NCBI GenBank assembly: GCA_016709305.1
Contig: JADJNA010000027.1
Span: 1-33,671 of the forward strand
Direction of reading: 5' to 3'
Source of the DNA: Candidatus Villigracilis saccharophilus
GTDB lineage: Bacteria; Chloroflexota; Anaerolineae; Anaerolineales; Villigracilaceae
DNA: 33,671 nt
Below, piece by piece: positions 1 through 9,590 of this stretch. Under the pieces are notes generated by a model. The model searched no databases, was not told the origin of the DNA, and worked only from the letters and a program-made list of their open reading frames with translations. The translations under genes were made by a program, and so were the position numbers. Position 1 is the first letter of the stretch, and every line of letters begins with the position of its first letter.

Positions 1-1258
1 GCGCGCGCAAGTCACTGCATGGCGGCGTGCCGATGCTGTGGATGATCCGCTGGGCGGGTTCGTTCCCTGTTTTCGTTAAGGAAGCCAAAGGCGCGCACTT
101 CATCGACGTGGATGGTCACGACTATATTGACTTCTGCCTTGGCGATACTGGCGCCATGACAGGCCACGCGCCAGAGGCGACGGTCAAAGCAATCACCGAG
201 CAGATCCAAAAAGGCATCACGCTCATGCTGCCATATGAAGATGTCATTTGGGTGGGCGAGGAACTTCAGCGGCGCTTCAAGCTGCCGTACTGGCAGTTCG
301 CCCTCGACCGCGACCGACGCGAATCGTTTTGTATTACGCATGGCACGTCTCATCACAGGCCGCCCGAAAATTTTGGTGTTCAATTATTGTTATCACGGCT
401 CGGTGGACGAAACTTTTATCACGATGGACGAAGAAGGTACGCCGATGTCGCGCCCGAATAACATGGGACCGCAAATTGATCCGCGCGAGACGTCCAAGGT
501 GATCGAGTTCAATGATATTGGCGCGCTCGAAACTGCGCTTTCATCGCGTGAAGTTGCCGCGCTGTCCTCGCCGAGCCTGTCATGATCCATATCGGGATGT
601 TCCATCCGAACCCGGGTTATCACGATGCCTTGCGCGAATTGACCCGCAAGTACGGGACGTATCTCATCATTGACGAGACACACACGATCTGTGCCGGCCG
701 CGGCGGATACAGCGCGGCGCACGGTCTTGAGCCTGATTTCCTGACCCTTGGCAAGCCCCTGGCTGGCGGAGTGCCGGCCGCGATCTACGGCTTCACGGAG
801 GAAGTATCGCAAGCCTTTAGCGGGAAACTTGCGGTGGAGGATTCGGATGTGGGGGGAATCGGGGGCACGCTGGCCGGCAACGCGTTGTCCATCGCGGCCA
901 TGAAAGCCACATTGCAGCATGTACTGACCGAGGAATTTTATGCAAAGGCGATCGTTCTCCAGAGGAATTCGCCAGGGGGGTCGAAGCGGTTATCAAGGAA
1001 TTTGAATTGCCGTGGATCGTTAAGCAATTGGGCAACCGCTCCGAATATTGGTTCCGCCCAAGGCCGCCGAAGAATGGCGGAGAAGCGCACGCGGCGGTAG
1101 ACCCCGAACTCGACCGTTATATGCATCTCTTTGCACTCAATCGCGGAATCCTGATGACGCCTTTCCATAATATGGCGTTGATCTCGCCTGACACCACGCA
1201 AGGCGATGTGGATCATCAAACGAAGGTATCCCGGGAAGCGGTACTGAGTTTGTTTTGA
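1..1258 (+). CDS. class III PLP-dependent aminotransferase (5'-truncated, frameshifted)
   Basis: The gene runs in from the left window edge; in frame 3 the protein reads on from base 3, so the true start lies upstream. The family is the class III (glutamate-1-semialdehyde-like) fold. Visible are the substrate-side segment ending GHAPEA, the NYCYHGSVDE segment, the PLP-contacting IIDETHT segment near base 670, and LTLGKPLAGG near base 750, whose lysine would form the Schiff base. Three frame breaks interrupt it: an extra G near 306, a lost base near 555 and a lost base near 960. Restoring them gives one continuous aminotransferase. The AOR-family gene follows after about 70 bases, so an amino-acid catabolic pairing is possible, but the substrate cannot be read from the sequence. 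Confidence 0.85.
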
Positions 1259-1268
1259 TAGCCCTTTT

Positions 1269-1296
1269 GTTGAAGGTCGAAGGTCAAAGGTTGAAA
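1269..1296 (+). repeat. four tandem heptamers, consensus GTYRAAG
   Basis: Between the aminotransferase stop and the oxidoreductase start lie four consecutive 7-base units: GTTGAAG, GTCGAAG, GTCAAAG and GTTGAAA. They are the only tandem array seen in this gap. Such short heptad arrays resemble dispersed intergenic repeats known in some bacteria; no function is evident. Confidence 0.6.
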
Positions 1297-1331
1297 GTCT
1301 GTGCAACGACATAAATGATTTGGAGAATACC

Positions 1332-3057
1332 ATGGCTGAATATAAATCACAGATCTGGCGCATCAACGTGTGCGAGCAAACGCTTAAGCACGAACCCATT
1401 CCGGAAATCTGGCGGCGTCTTGGCGGGCGCGGACTGCTGGCGCGCATCCTGGTGGATGAAGTGGACGCGATGTGCGATCCGCTGGGGGCGGGGAATAAAT
1501 TGATCTTTGCGCCCGGTCTTTTGGTGGGGCATATGCTTTCCTCGACCGACAGGATTTCCATCGGCGGAAAGTCTCCGCTGACAGGCGGTGTCAAGGAAGC
1601 CAACGCAGGCGGGCGGACTGGGTATCACATGGCGTTTATGGGAATCCATGCGCTAATTATCGAAGATATGGCAAAGGAAGATGGCTATTGGGTTTTGCAT
1701 CTATCATTGAACGGCGCGAAATGGGAAAAGGCTGACTACATAACCGGTTTGGGTGTTTACGATACCGCGCCGAAATTACTTGAAAAATACGGCGATAAGG
1801 TTGCGATCGCGTTGATCGGTCCCGGCGGTGAGATGCGGATGAAGTCGGCGGGGATCCAGAATATTGATAAGGACAGGATCCCATCCCGCATTGCCGCGCG
1901 CGGCGGGCTCGGCGCGGTGATGGGTTCGAAGGGATTAAAGGCCATCGTGTTCGATCAGGCCGGTGGGCAGAAACCTGCCATCGCGAATCCAGAAGCGTTT
2001 AAGGTTGCGCAGAAGGATTACACGACCTCGGTCATGAATCATCCGCAGTCGGTCACGTATCGTGATTACGGCACGGCCGCCATGGCGCAGATGACCCAGC
2101 GCTTTGCGGCATTAACTGTCCGTAATTTTTCACGCGGCACATTTGATAATGTGGAAAATATTAGCGGCGAGACCTTGCGCGAGTTCACGTTGACACGCGG
2201 CAAGCCGTCTGATCCAGCCCATGCCTGCATGGCGGGCTGTACGATCAAGTGCTCGAATGTCTTCGGGGGGAGGACGGCAAGATCATCGTCTCGCCGTTGA
2301 GTATGAAACCATTGGCTTGATGGGCACGAATATTGATATTGATTCTTTGGATTCGATCGGCCGATTGAACTGGCATGTCAACGACCTGGGACTGGACTCG
2401 ATCGAGATCGGCGGGTCGCTGGGTGTGGCCGCCGAAGCGGGACTGATGCGCTGGGGCAGTGAGGAAGATGCGCAGAATTTGATCGATGAAATCCGCGCAG
2501 GCACGGAGCTTGGTCATGTGCTTGGCGACGGCGCTGTGAGCGTTGGAAAAAAATATAATATTGAGCGCGTGCCGGCGGTGAAGGGACAGACCATGTCCGC
2601 TTACGAGCCGCGCTCGATCAAAGGAACGGGCGTGACGTTTGCGACCACGCCACAGGGCGCGGATCACACCTGCGGATTAACGATCCGCGCGCAGGTCAAT
2701 CACCTTGACCCGACCCAGCAAAAGGATGCGTCGTTGAATGCCCAGTTGAACATGGCTGGCTATGACACCATCGGCGCGTGCATCTTTGCGGGTTTTGGTT
2801 ACGCGGCCACACCCGACGGTGTGGTGAAACGCCTGCTCAAGGCGCGTTATGGCTGGGACGATCTGCCTGATAATATTTTACAGGCACTTGGGAAGGAAAC
2901 CATTAAGTTGGAACGCGAGTTCAATAAGCGCGCAGGCTTCACCGCCAAAGACGACCGCCTGCCGGAGTGGATGACCAAGGAAGCCATCCCTGAAAACGGC
3001 TCCGTGTTTGATGTGAGCACGGAAGTGCTTGATCATATTTTTGACGGGATTGAGTAA
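1332..3057 (+). CDS. aldehyde ferredoxin oxidoreductase (AOR) family protein, frameshifted
   Basis: Tungsten-pterin enzymes of this family oxidise aldehydes to carboxylic acids with ferredoxin in the cytoplasm. The start at 1332 has a GGAG ribosome site 5 bases upstream. The N-terminal AOR domain shows GGRGLLARIL and the segment SGKSPLTGG-like near residue 80 (here GGKSPLTGG). The iron-sulfur cysteines appear as HACMAGCTIKC, with CX3CX3C spacing instead of the CX2CX3C of Pyrococcus AOR. The two family pterin motifs follow, NDLGLD and DTIGAC; the cysteine of the second is the probable fourth cluster ligand. Two lost bases, one in the G run near 2266-2270 and one near 2297, break the frame around the stretch EDGKIIVSPLEYET. 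Total length of about 575 residues is near the family norm. The substrate is unknown. Confidence 0.9.
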
Positions 3058-3058
3058 T

Positions 3059-3096
3059 AAAAAAACTCCAAGTTCTTCATAGACTTGGAGTTTTTG
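3059..3096. terminator. bidirectional intrinsic terminator
   Basis: An A-rich left arm reading AAAAACTCCAAGT pairs with ACTTGGAGTTTTT across a short loop. It gives a T-tract on both strands. It sits directly between the stop of the oxidoreductase and the stop of the convergent hydrolase, which fits a shared terminator. Confidence 0.9.
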
Positions 3097-3098
3097 TT

Positions 3099-4368
3099 TT
3101 ACTTCTTGATCGTAATCGTGATTTCAGGATAAGAGGCTGAAGGTCCGCCCAGCAGGGTTTGGTCAATCCTTTTAGATGCTGATCGAAAAATGCCAAAACG
3201 TAGGTTGAAACAACCAGAGTGATCCTTGCGGGAGTGGTATCACCTGCATTCAAGGTGACGCTTTCGCCGCCGATGGAAATATATGGAGCTAAAAACATTG
3301 CGTCTGACTGGAAGGATTGATGAGTTGTGCCTGCAATATTGATGAAATAATAAGGGAAGCTCCCGCTTAAATAGGCTGCGGTCAAGGCATTGTTCTTGCT
3401 GATTTCTTCCAACTCTTGGGCGCTGGCGTCTATGTTGGATGCGGTCATATACAGTACTGGTTGAGAAAGGGATTTTGAATCTTTGGGGATGACCAGAAAA
3501 ATATCGCTATCCAATACGGCAACTGCGTCAATTCGTTTGTCTAACTGTGCCAACCGGACTGATGATGCTCCGCCAAAGGAATGACCAAACACCCCGACTT
3601 TCTCCATGTCTAAAGCGTCGGCCAAAATGGGATTATCCCGGTTGATTTTTTCCAACTGGCTGAGCGCAAAGATCATATCCTTGGCGCGGTTGTCTTTCAT
3701 CTTATCCATAATCTCTTGCATGGCGGTTTCGCCGCCACTTATGGCTTTTTTGCAAGATGTTTCGTGTTGGCACCATTCTGCCATTTGATTGCTGGTAAGA
3801 ATCCGCCCGTCAGGCAGGGGAATTACCGGGGTGTCGAACGGTTCTGGAATGGCGACCACAATGTAACCAAAACTGCTGATCTGCTCAAGCAGGGCTGAGT
3901 AAAACAAGGGCTGTTCGCCGCCGCCCGGTGAAAAAGCAGGACGGGAAATTTCCCTGCGGAATGGTTTGCGGCTGCGTTCCAATACGCGTTTGAGTGGATG
4001 TGATCGAGGGCTCCAGCGGATTCTTTGGTAAGAGAATAATCGGTATAGGCTGTGTTTAGCTCTTCCTCTGCATAGGGCCCGGGCGTTGCGCCTGCTTCTG
4101 GGTCTGCGGGATAAAAAATGATAACCACCCATTCGCGCGGAGCGGTTAAGCCTGGCAAGGCTGGGCGATCTTTCTCGATCATGTGGACTGTAGTTTTTCC
4201 AACTTTGAATTGTCCGTTCAATTTTGGAAGGATGAGTTCCTCATGCAAGGCAATATTTATTTTTGGACTTGAAGGAAGTAACTTTGGAAGGAATAGAATG
4301 GATATGATGATTAGTATTAAGATTGCAGTGGCAGGCAGGGCGAATTTCTGATTTAGAAGGTATTTCAT
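3099..4368 (-). CDS. membrane-anchored alpha/beta hydrolase, PAF-acetylhydrolase/dienelactone-hydrolase-like (frameshifted)
   Basis: The start at 4368 gives an N-terminal hydrophobic anchor (ALPATAILILIIISILFLP), so the enzyme probably faces outward. After frame restoration an oxyanion-hole segment FSPGGG is followed by the nucleophile elbow GHSFGGAS, then AVAVLDSD as acid candidate and TTHQSF as the histidine. This is a complete Ser-Asp-His set. The overall form resembles platelet-activating-factor acetylhydrolase. One base is lost near 3935. Another is lost in a C run near 3164, after which the protein ends SASYPEITITIKK at the stop at 3099. The ribosome site GGGAG lies inside a long hairpin (see 4375-4418). 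The natural substrate is unknown. Confidence 0.8.
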
Positions 4369-4374
4369 TAAGAG

Positions 4375-4418
4375 TCTCCCGTAAACGTATCGACATATTG
4401 TTGTTAGTTTACGGGAGA
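4375..4418 (-). promoter_or_regulatory. hairpin covering the hydrolase ribosome-binding site
   Basis: On the minus strand the leader carries TCTCCCGTAAAC and, 20 bases later, its exact complement GTTTACGGGAGA. The second arm contains the GGGAG that should serve the start codon at 4368. Folding of this 12-bp stem would hide the ribosome site. Confidence 0.65.
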
Positions 4419-4430
4419 GAAACAATTGAG

Positions 4431-4457
4431 TTGCATAAACTCTCGAAGTTTATGCAA
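4431..4457 (-). repeat. second leader inverted repeat, 11-bp arms
   Basis: TTGCATAAACT and AGTTTATGCAA are perfect 11-bp arms around a 5-base loop. The structure lies between the stop of the CPBP protease (4480) and the hydrolase leader. It has no T-tract, so it is not a typical terminator. It may be an operator, an RNA stem, or part of the leader switch described at 4375-4418. Confidence 0.6.
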
Positions 4458-4479
4458 ATAGATGGTTAACGTTGTGACA

Positions 4480-5317
4480 TTACTGTCTTTTCATTCGATA
4501 TTGATAGATCATCAACCCTGCTGCGCCAAACAAAATGGAGGTGATGATGCCTTCGTTGGTGGGGGTGAAGATGGGCGCCATTGGCCCGTTGACTTTAATA
4601 AAACCATTGATAAGAAGCGGCAGGCTTAGCGCATTGATGACATTATGCAGGACGAAGACAGGCCAGACTGATTTGCTTACCAGACGCAGTTCACCGAACA
4701 GGATCGCGGTGGGGAACAAGACAAGTAATCCGATGGCGAGAAAGACGGGGATGCTGGTGGTAATGGATGATGTCAATATACTGCGATCGAGGAAGTAATA
4801 ATAGTACGGCAAATGCCATGACCACCACAGAATGCCTACGATCAAATGATTCAAGATCGGGTGGACTTTGGCTGCATCGAGCCGCGGGGTCAGATATCCG
4901 CGCCAGGCAAATTCTTCGAAGATGTTTTTCATGAGCGAGCCGACGAACATCACGCCAGCCGCAGACCAGTACGCACCGAAGCCCTGCGCGGCGAACCCGT
5001 CCGCGTTGACAATGGCCGAAAAGCGCACCCAGACCAAAGGTCAACAGGGCCGCGAGCGGATAGACCATGATCCCTGCCAGATACCACTTCCAGCCTGAGA
5101 GGAGATTCAACCCAAAGCCGGAGTCCTTCCAGCCATCCCCGCCAAAAGCGCGCAGGAAGAGCCCGGAGAGCGCGGGGGAGGTAAGCCAGACGAGCGCGCC
5201 CAGGCTTTGCATGGGCGGCTGGGTATTGCCCGTGACCGTGTTGAGCCAGATTCCGAGCCAGCCGCCTGCCACAGTGAAGAGCGCGACGATGATGATATTA
5301 CGAATATTTCTGTTCAT
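4480..5317 (-). CDS. CPBP family intramembrane glutamic endopeptidase (CAAX/Abi type), frameshifted
   Basis: A polytopic membrane protein of about 279 residues. The N-terminal half has hydrophobic helices (NIIIVALFTVAGGWLGIWL and others). The second half carries the family's catalytic motifs: EEFAWRGYLTPRL (EExxxR), then WWSWHLPYY and VFVLHNVINAL with the two conserved histidines. An extra T in a TTT run near 5038 splits the frame; restored, the protein reads LLTLVWVRFSAIVNADGF. Its ATG overlaps the stop of the PadR gene by four bases, so the two are translationally coupled. CPBP proteins include prenyl-CAAX proteases and bacteriocin-immunity proteins; which role applies here is not visible. 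Confidence 0.85.
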
Positions 5318-5885
5318 GATTGGGTTCCTATTTTGATGTTGTAGTTTTTTGTTTCAACGCGTTCGATGGCAGAGCGCAGCCAGGCGGCTTCGGATTTCGC
5401 GCTGAGGTAACCTATTTCGAGGGTGAGCAGGCTGAAAAATATCAGGCGCGGGTCGGTGACCCTGGCGGGCGTGCCCTGGCTCATTTGATATACGGCTTCA
5501 TACACAGCCAGCCGTTCTTCGGTCTCTTTGAGTTTGGCGCGCATCAGGTTGAGGACTTCCTCATCGCTGAGCTTTCCGCCGAAATAGACTTGAATGAGGA
5601 AGGGCTCGCGGGTATCGTGTTCGGGCAGGGGGCGCATAGCCATTGATGCAGTTCGGCGCCGCCGACTGGCGTGATATCGTAGATCTTCATATCGAGGCGT
5701 TCTTCCCGTTCGATGACCTGTTTTTGAACAAGTCCGTGTTCGTCGAGTTCCGCCAGTGTGCGGTATATCTGGCTTTGATTGGCGGGCCAAAAGTGTTGAA
5801 TGGAGCGGTCGAAGGCTTTTTTGAGATCGTATCCCGAGAATGGGGCGACGGAGAGGAAGCCAAGGATGGCGTGTTTGAGAGACAT
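5314..5885 (-). CDS. PadR family transcriptional regulator (frameshifted)
   Basis: The N-terminal winged helix is clear: MSLKHAILGFLSVAPFSGYD, then ANQSQIYRTLAELDEHGLV and KIYDITPVGGAELHQWL. The C-terminal half is the PadR dimerisation helix region (EEVLNLMRAKLKETEERLAVYEAVY) ending KIGTQS. One base is lost near 5641, where HQWL should run on into RPLPEHDT. The start at 5885 has AGGAAA upstream. It is the first gene of a two-gene operon with the CPBP protease. A palindrome over its own promoter indicates autorepression, the usual behaviour of PadR proteins. Confidence 0.88.
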
Positions 5886-5914
5886 GGGTTTCCTTTTCTA
5901 GAAATAAATATTGT

Positions 5915-5962
5915 ACTTATACTATAGTACTAGTATTATAGTGTAAGTTTACTAGATGTCAA
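5915..5962 (-). promoter_or_regulatory. consensus promoter with 34-bp palindromic operator (PadR autoregulation)
   Basis: On the minus strand a perfect TTGACA (5962-5957) is followed after 16 bases by a perfect TATAAT (5940-5935). Bases 5915-5948 form a near-perfect palindrome centred on ACTAGT, with only two mismatched pairs in 17. It covers the -10 element and the likely start site. A dimeric repressor bound here would block transcription of padR and the CPBP gene. Confidence 0.8.
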
Positions 5963-6000
5963 TGGCTGTTTTTTTTTGTTTCATGGCTATTCCAAGGTCA

Positions 6001-6140
6001 GGAAAAACCTTAACGCGAATACCGCGAAAGGCGAATGCCGCGAATTTCAAATGAGTTATTCGTGTATTCGATAATTTGCTGAATTCGCGTTCCCAACACG
6101 CCACTAAAAAAGAAACTTGTCAAGCTACTTTGAGAAAACC
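6001..6140 (-). repeat. MITE-like repeat, left copy
   Basis: Its reverse complement matches 9237-9376 along most of its length, including the shared blocks GGTTTTCTCAAAGTAGCTTG, GTTGGGAACGCGAATTCAGC and TTGAAATTCGCGG. The outer end (GGAAAAACC at 6001) and inner end (GAGAAAACC at 6132-6140) resemble degenerate terminal inverted repeats. It contains several ATTCGCG-type motifs. No protein is encoded. Confidence 0.75.
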
Positions 6141-6361
6141 TTATTTTGGGATATTCCCGTGAAAGCCTCAACGATCCGCCACCTTTCGATTTTACAAGCA
6201 GGTTAACGTCTCTTTGGCCTGAAAATATGCCTGTCTGACAGTAAAATATACTCAACCATTTGGCGGGGTAGGACACCACTTGATTGTGGAGTCTTAAGAA
6301 CAGCCACTTTTTAACTGTGGGGCTGTCATTAGCGGTAGTTTTACTTTTATAGGAGATTGAT

Positions 6362-9138
6362 ATGCAACGCGATCGCTTCCGTGTCCAAAAAATATTTTCA
6401 GGCTTTTTTGCTTGTGTAGTCCTGCTTTTGCAACCAGCGCTCTCACTGGATGCTGCCGCAAAAATATGCAAGTAGAGAGCCTGGGCGGCGGGTTGACAGG
6501 CAACCCATAAACGACGGGCGGGATATGCTACATCCATCCGCGGCGCGTTTTGCCGTGATCGGAGATTTTGGCCAGGCCGGCCAGCCCGAAGCAGATGTGG
6601 CCGCGCTGGTTAATAGCTGGAACCCGCAATTCATTCTTACCACCGGCGACAATAATTATGCGGTCGGCGGAGCGGCAACCATTGACGCGAATATTGGGCA
6701 GTATTACCACCAATACATCCAGCCTTATAGCGGGGCTTATGGGGCAGGCGCGTCTTCGAACAATTTTTATCCCAGCCTTGGAAACCACGACTGGCTGACC
6801 AGGGCCGCGGGGCTGCCCCAGCCGTATCTTGACTATTTTTCATTGCCAGGGAATGAACGGTATTATGACTTTATGCGGGGGCCGCTGCATTTTTTTGTGC
6901 TGGATAGCGACCCGCATGAACCGGACGGAATTAGTCAAACGTCGGCCCAGGCTGTCTGGTTAAGAAACGGCTTGCTGGCCTCTTCCTCAGCCTGGAATAT
7001 CGTTTTGCTGCACCACGCGCCGTTTTCATCGGCACTGCACGGATCGAATGCGGAACTGCAGTGGCCTTTTGAAGCCTGGGGCGCGGACGCGGTTCTGGCG
7101 GGACATGACCATACCTATGAACGGATCATCAGGGATACTATTCCTTACTTTGCAAACGGCCTGGGCGGACATTCGATATATAACTTTGGCGCGCCTGTCA
7201 CGGGCAGTCAGCTGCGTTATAACGGCGATTATGGCGCGATGCTGGTGGACGCCACTCCGATACGTTTTAAATTTTCAATTCATCACCCGCGCGGGTGTGG
7301 TGGTGGATCAATACGCCTTGACCAAAAGCGTGTCGCCGATCAGCCCGTCAAATATTACATTTCAAGAAACGGCCTCGGGTCTGACCAAGCCTGTTTTTAT
7401 TACGCACGCGGGTGACGGTTCCGGGCGGTTGTTTGTTATTGAACAGCAGGGGCGCATTCGCATCATAAAAAATGGGGCATTGCAGGGCACGCCTTTTCTT
7501 GATATTCAATCCAGGATCAAAGCCACAGGCGGCGAGCAGGGATTGCTGGCGCTGGCCTTCCATCCAGCGTATGCCACGAACGGAATATTTTTTGCGGCGT
7601 ATACCGCGCCAAGAAGCGGAGATGCCACAGGCTCGGACCTGGTGCTGGAAAAATTCTCGGTATCTGCCAATAACCCCGACCAGGCAGACCCCAATAGCGG
7701 TGTCACCCTGCTGACGATCGGCCACCCTGTCAACTCGAATCACAATGGCGGGAACCTGGCGTTCGGCGCAGACGGCTATTTATACTGGTCAACAGGCGAC
7801 GGCGGCAGCGGGGGCGACCCTTCCAATAACGCCCAGCAGCTCAACAACCTGCTCGGCAAGATCCTGCGCATTGATGTGGATTCCGGCCCGGCTTATGGAA
7901 TTCCAGCCGATAATCCCTTTGTTGCGAGTATCGACCCCAACCAAAAAAGAGATCTGGGCCTATGGTCTGCGAAATCCATGGCGCTTTTCGTTCGACGCGC
8001 TGACGCATGATTTATATGTTGGCGACGTCGGTCAGTCGGTAAGGGAGGAGGTTAATTTTCAACCCGCAGGCAGCGCCGCGGGCGGCGAGAACTATGGCTG
8101 GCGGGTCATGGAAGGCAGCTTGTGCTATAACCCGTCGGTTGGATGCGATCCAAGCGGAAAGGTCCTGCCGGTAGCTGAATACGACCACACGCTGGGCTGT
8201 TCGATCACAGGCGGATATGTTTATCGCGGGTCGAATTTCCCGGCGCTTGGCGGTTATTATTTTTATGGCGATTTTTGCAGCGGCAGGCTTTTAGTTTGTA
8301 TCAGGATGCCGCGCTTGGGTGGACCTCCGTTCAACTGCTGGACACGCCTTATTCCATATCAACCTTTGGGGAGGATGAACAGGGAGAGCTGTACCTGGCG
8401 GATTACGCGAGCGGGAAAATCCATAATATCCAGTATCGCGAACCGGGTCTGGATACGAGCGGAGTCTTCCGTCCGGGTAATGGGCTGTTGTATTTGAAGA
8501 ACACCAATACCAGCGGCTTTGCGGATATTGCCATCAATTATGGGTTGGGCGGGGACTATCCCATCGCGGGTGATTGGGACGGGAACGGCACGGCCACCAT
8601 CGGCGTGTATCGCAACGGGTCGTTCTATCTGCGCAACTCCAACACGGTCGGCTTTGCTGACATTGTGTTTGCATTCGGCGCGCCCGGCGACCAGCCTGTG
8701 GCCGGAGATTGGAATGGAGACGGCGTGGATACGATCGGTGTTTATCGCAACGGCCAATTCCTGTTACGCAACACCAATTCCAGCGGCGCGGCAGACACGA
8801 GCTTTTATCTCGGCAACCCGGGCGATGTCGGCATCGCGGGAGATTGGAACGGGGACGGATCGGATACGACCGGAGTGTTCCGCCCAGGCAATGGTGTCAT
8901 CTTCCTGAAGAACCTGAACACCAGCGGCTTTGCGGATGTGGCTCTGAACTATGGGTTGGCGGGTGACCAGCCGGTGATCGGTGATTGGAACAACGACGGC
9001 ATCGATACGATCGGTGTGTACCGCAATGCCCAGTTCCTGCTGCGCAACAGCAATACGATCGGATTCGCAGATATCGTGTTCGATTTGGGCAACCCCGGCG
9101 ATATGCCGATCGCAGGCAATTGGGATGGCATTCCGTAA
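6362..9138 (+). CDS. secreted metallophosphoesterase / PQQ-type sugar dehydrogenase / five-repeat fusion protein (frameshifted)
   Basis: The start at 6362 has AGGAG upstream. It gives a signal peptide (basic MQRDRFR, then FFACVVLLLQPALS). Next comes a calcineurin-like phosphoesterase domain with VIGDFG, TTGDNNY, LGNHDW, LHHAPF and GHDHTYER, a full metal-ligand set. After about 7300 begins a soluble glucose/aldose dehydrogenase beta-propeller: GDGSGRLFVIEQQGRIRI, GGEQGLLALAFHP, HNGGNLAFG, STGDGGSGGDP, LLGKILRIDVD and YGLRNPWRFSFD. From 8452 five repeats of about 46 residues complete the protein. Frame breaks near 6456, 6510, 7275, 7945 and 8288 all fall at homopolymers. About 925 residues in total. 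The combination suggests extracellular turnover of phosphorylated sugars or a surface-bound enzyme, by inference only. It could also be two genes fused by sequencing errors, but no ribosome site or signal peptide is seen at the junction. Confidence 0.8.
8452..9138 (+). repeat. five-repeat C-terminal domain, copy 1
   Basis: It encodes five units of about 45-47 residues built on GVYRNGxFxLRNxNTxGFAD and GDWNGDGxDTI. The DxNxDGxD core resembles calcium-binding loops of FG-GAP/VCBS-type beta-propeller blades. The same domain recurs at 11776-12468 with most residues identical, and the DNA is similar as well. Confidence 0.85.
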
Positions 9139-9590
9139 AAAATATTTTGGTGTATATCAGCGGGGAAGCAACCCCATGTGAATAGTTAATTGGCGAGGCC
9201 GCAAAGAATCCATGTGTAGCTTCGTTTTCATATTACGGTTTTCTCAAAGTAGCTTGACGAGTTTCTTTTTTATTAGTGTGTTGGGAACGCGAATTCAGCG
9301 AATTAGCGAATGGCACGAATAATGCTTTTGAAATTCGCGGAATTCGCATTAATGGTTTCTGTATTTTGAGAAAGCCATGGTTTTCATATAGATTGCCCTG
9401 GTCAGCAGGCGGAAAAGAATTAACTCAAAAACCATCCTTTTTTTATCTTATCTGTGGCATATTGCATATATAATAAAACCTTATTTTCCATACTTGTCTC
9501 TGGCGAGCCCTGGCGCGATCACTGCGCGGGTGTGCTGCATGAAAGATCGAACCAGACTCAAGTAATCCATAATCAAAAAAGGATAATATT
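9139..9590. other. intergenic region, 452 bases
   Basis: It contains the right MITE-like copy (9237-9376), then AT-rich DNA with TATAAT at 9469-9474 but no convincing -35 element. AAGGATAATATT stands before the protease start. No gene was recognised. Confidence 0.55.
9237..9376 (+). repeat. MITE-like repeat, right copy
   Basis: A unit of about 140 bases begins GGTTTTCTCAAAG and ends TTTTGAGAAAGCC, so it has roughly 12-bp terminal inverted repeats with one mismatch. It is the inverted counterpart of 6001-6140. It is AT-rich at the ends, with ATTCGCG motifs inside, and encodes nothing. Confidence 0.75.

Larger units (their letters stand above)
5886..6361. other. intergenic region, 476 bases
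   Basis: It holds the PadR promoter/operator at the left and one copy of the MITE-like repeat at 6001-6140. The remaining leader of the secreted fusion gene contains two small imperfect stem-loops near 6269-6294 and 6297-6328. No open frame with coding character was seen. A GGAG ribosome site closes the region. Confidence 0.6.

Noticed and set aside
6155..6361. Leader of the phosphoesterase fusion considered as a riboswitch, including a c-di-GMP type.
   Set aside because: The small stems do not carry the conserved tetraloop-receptor or other core bases of known classes.
6135..9487. 13-base direct repeat AAAACCTTATTTT at 6135-6147 and 9475-9487, considered as a target-site duplication around a mobile unit.
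   Set aside because: The two copies do not stand at matching distances from the element ends, and the sequence is simple and AT-rich.
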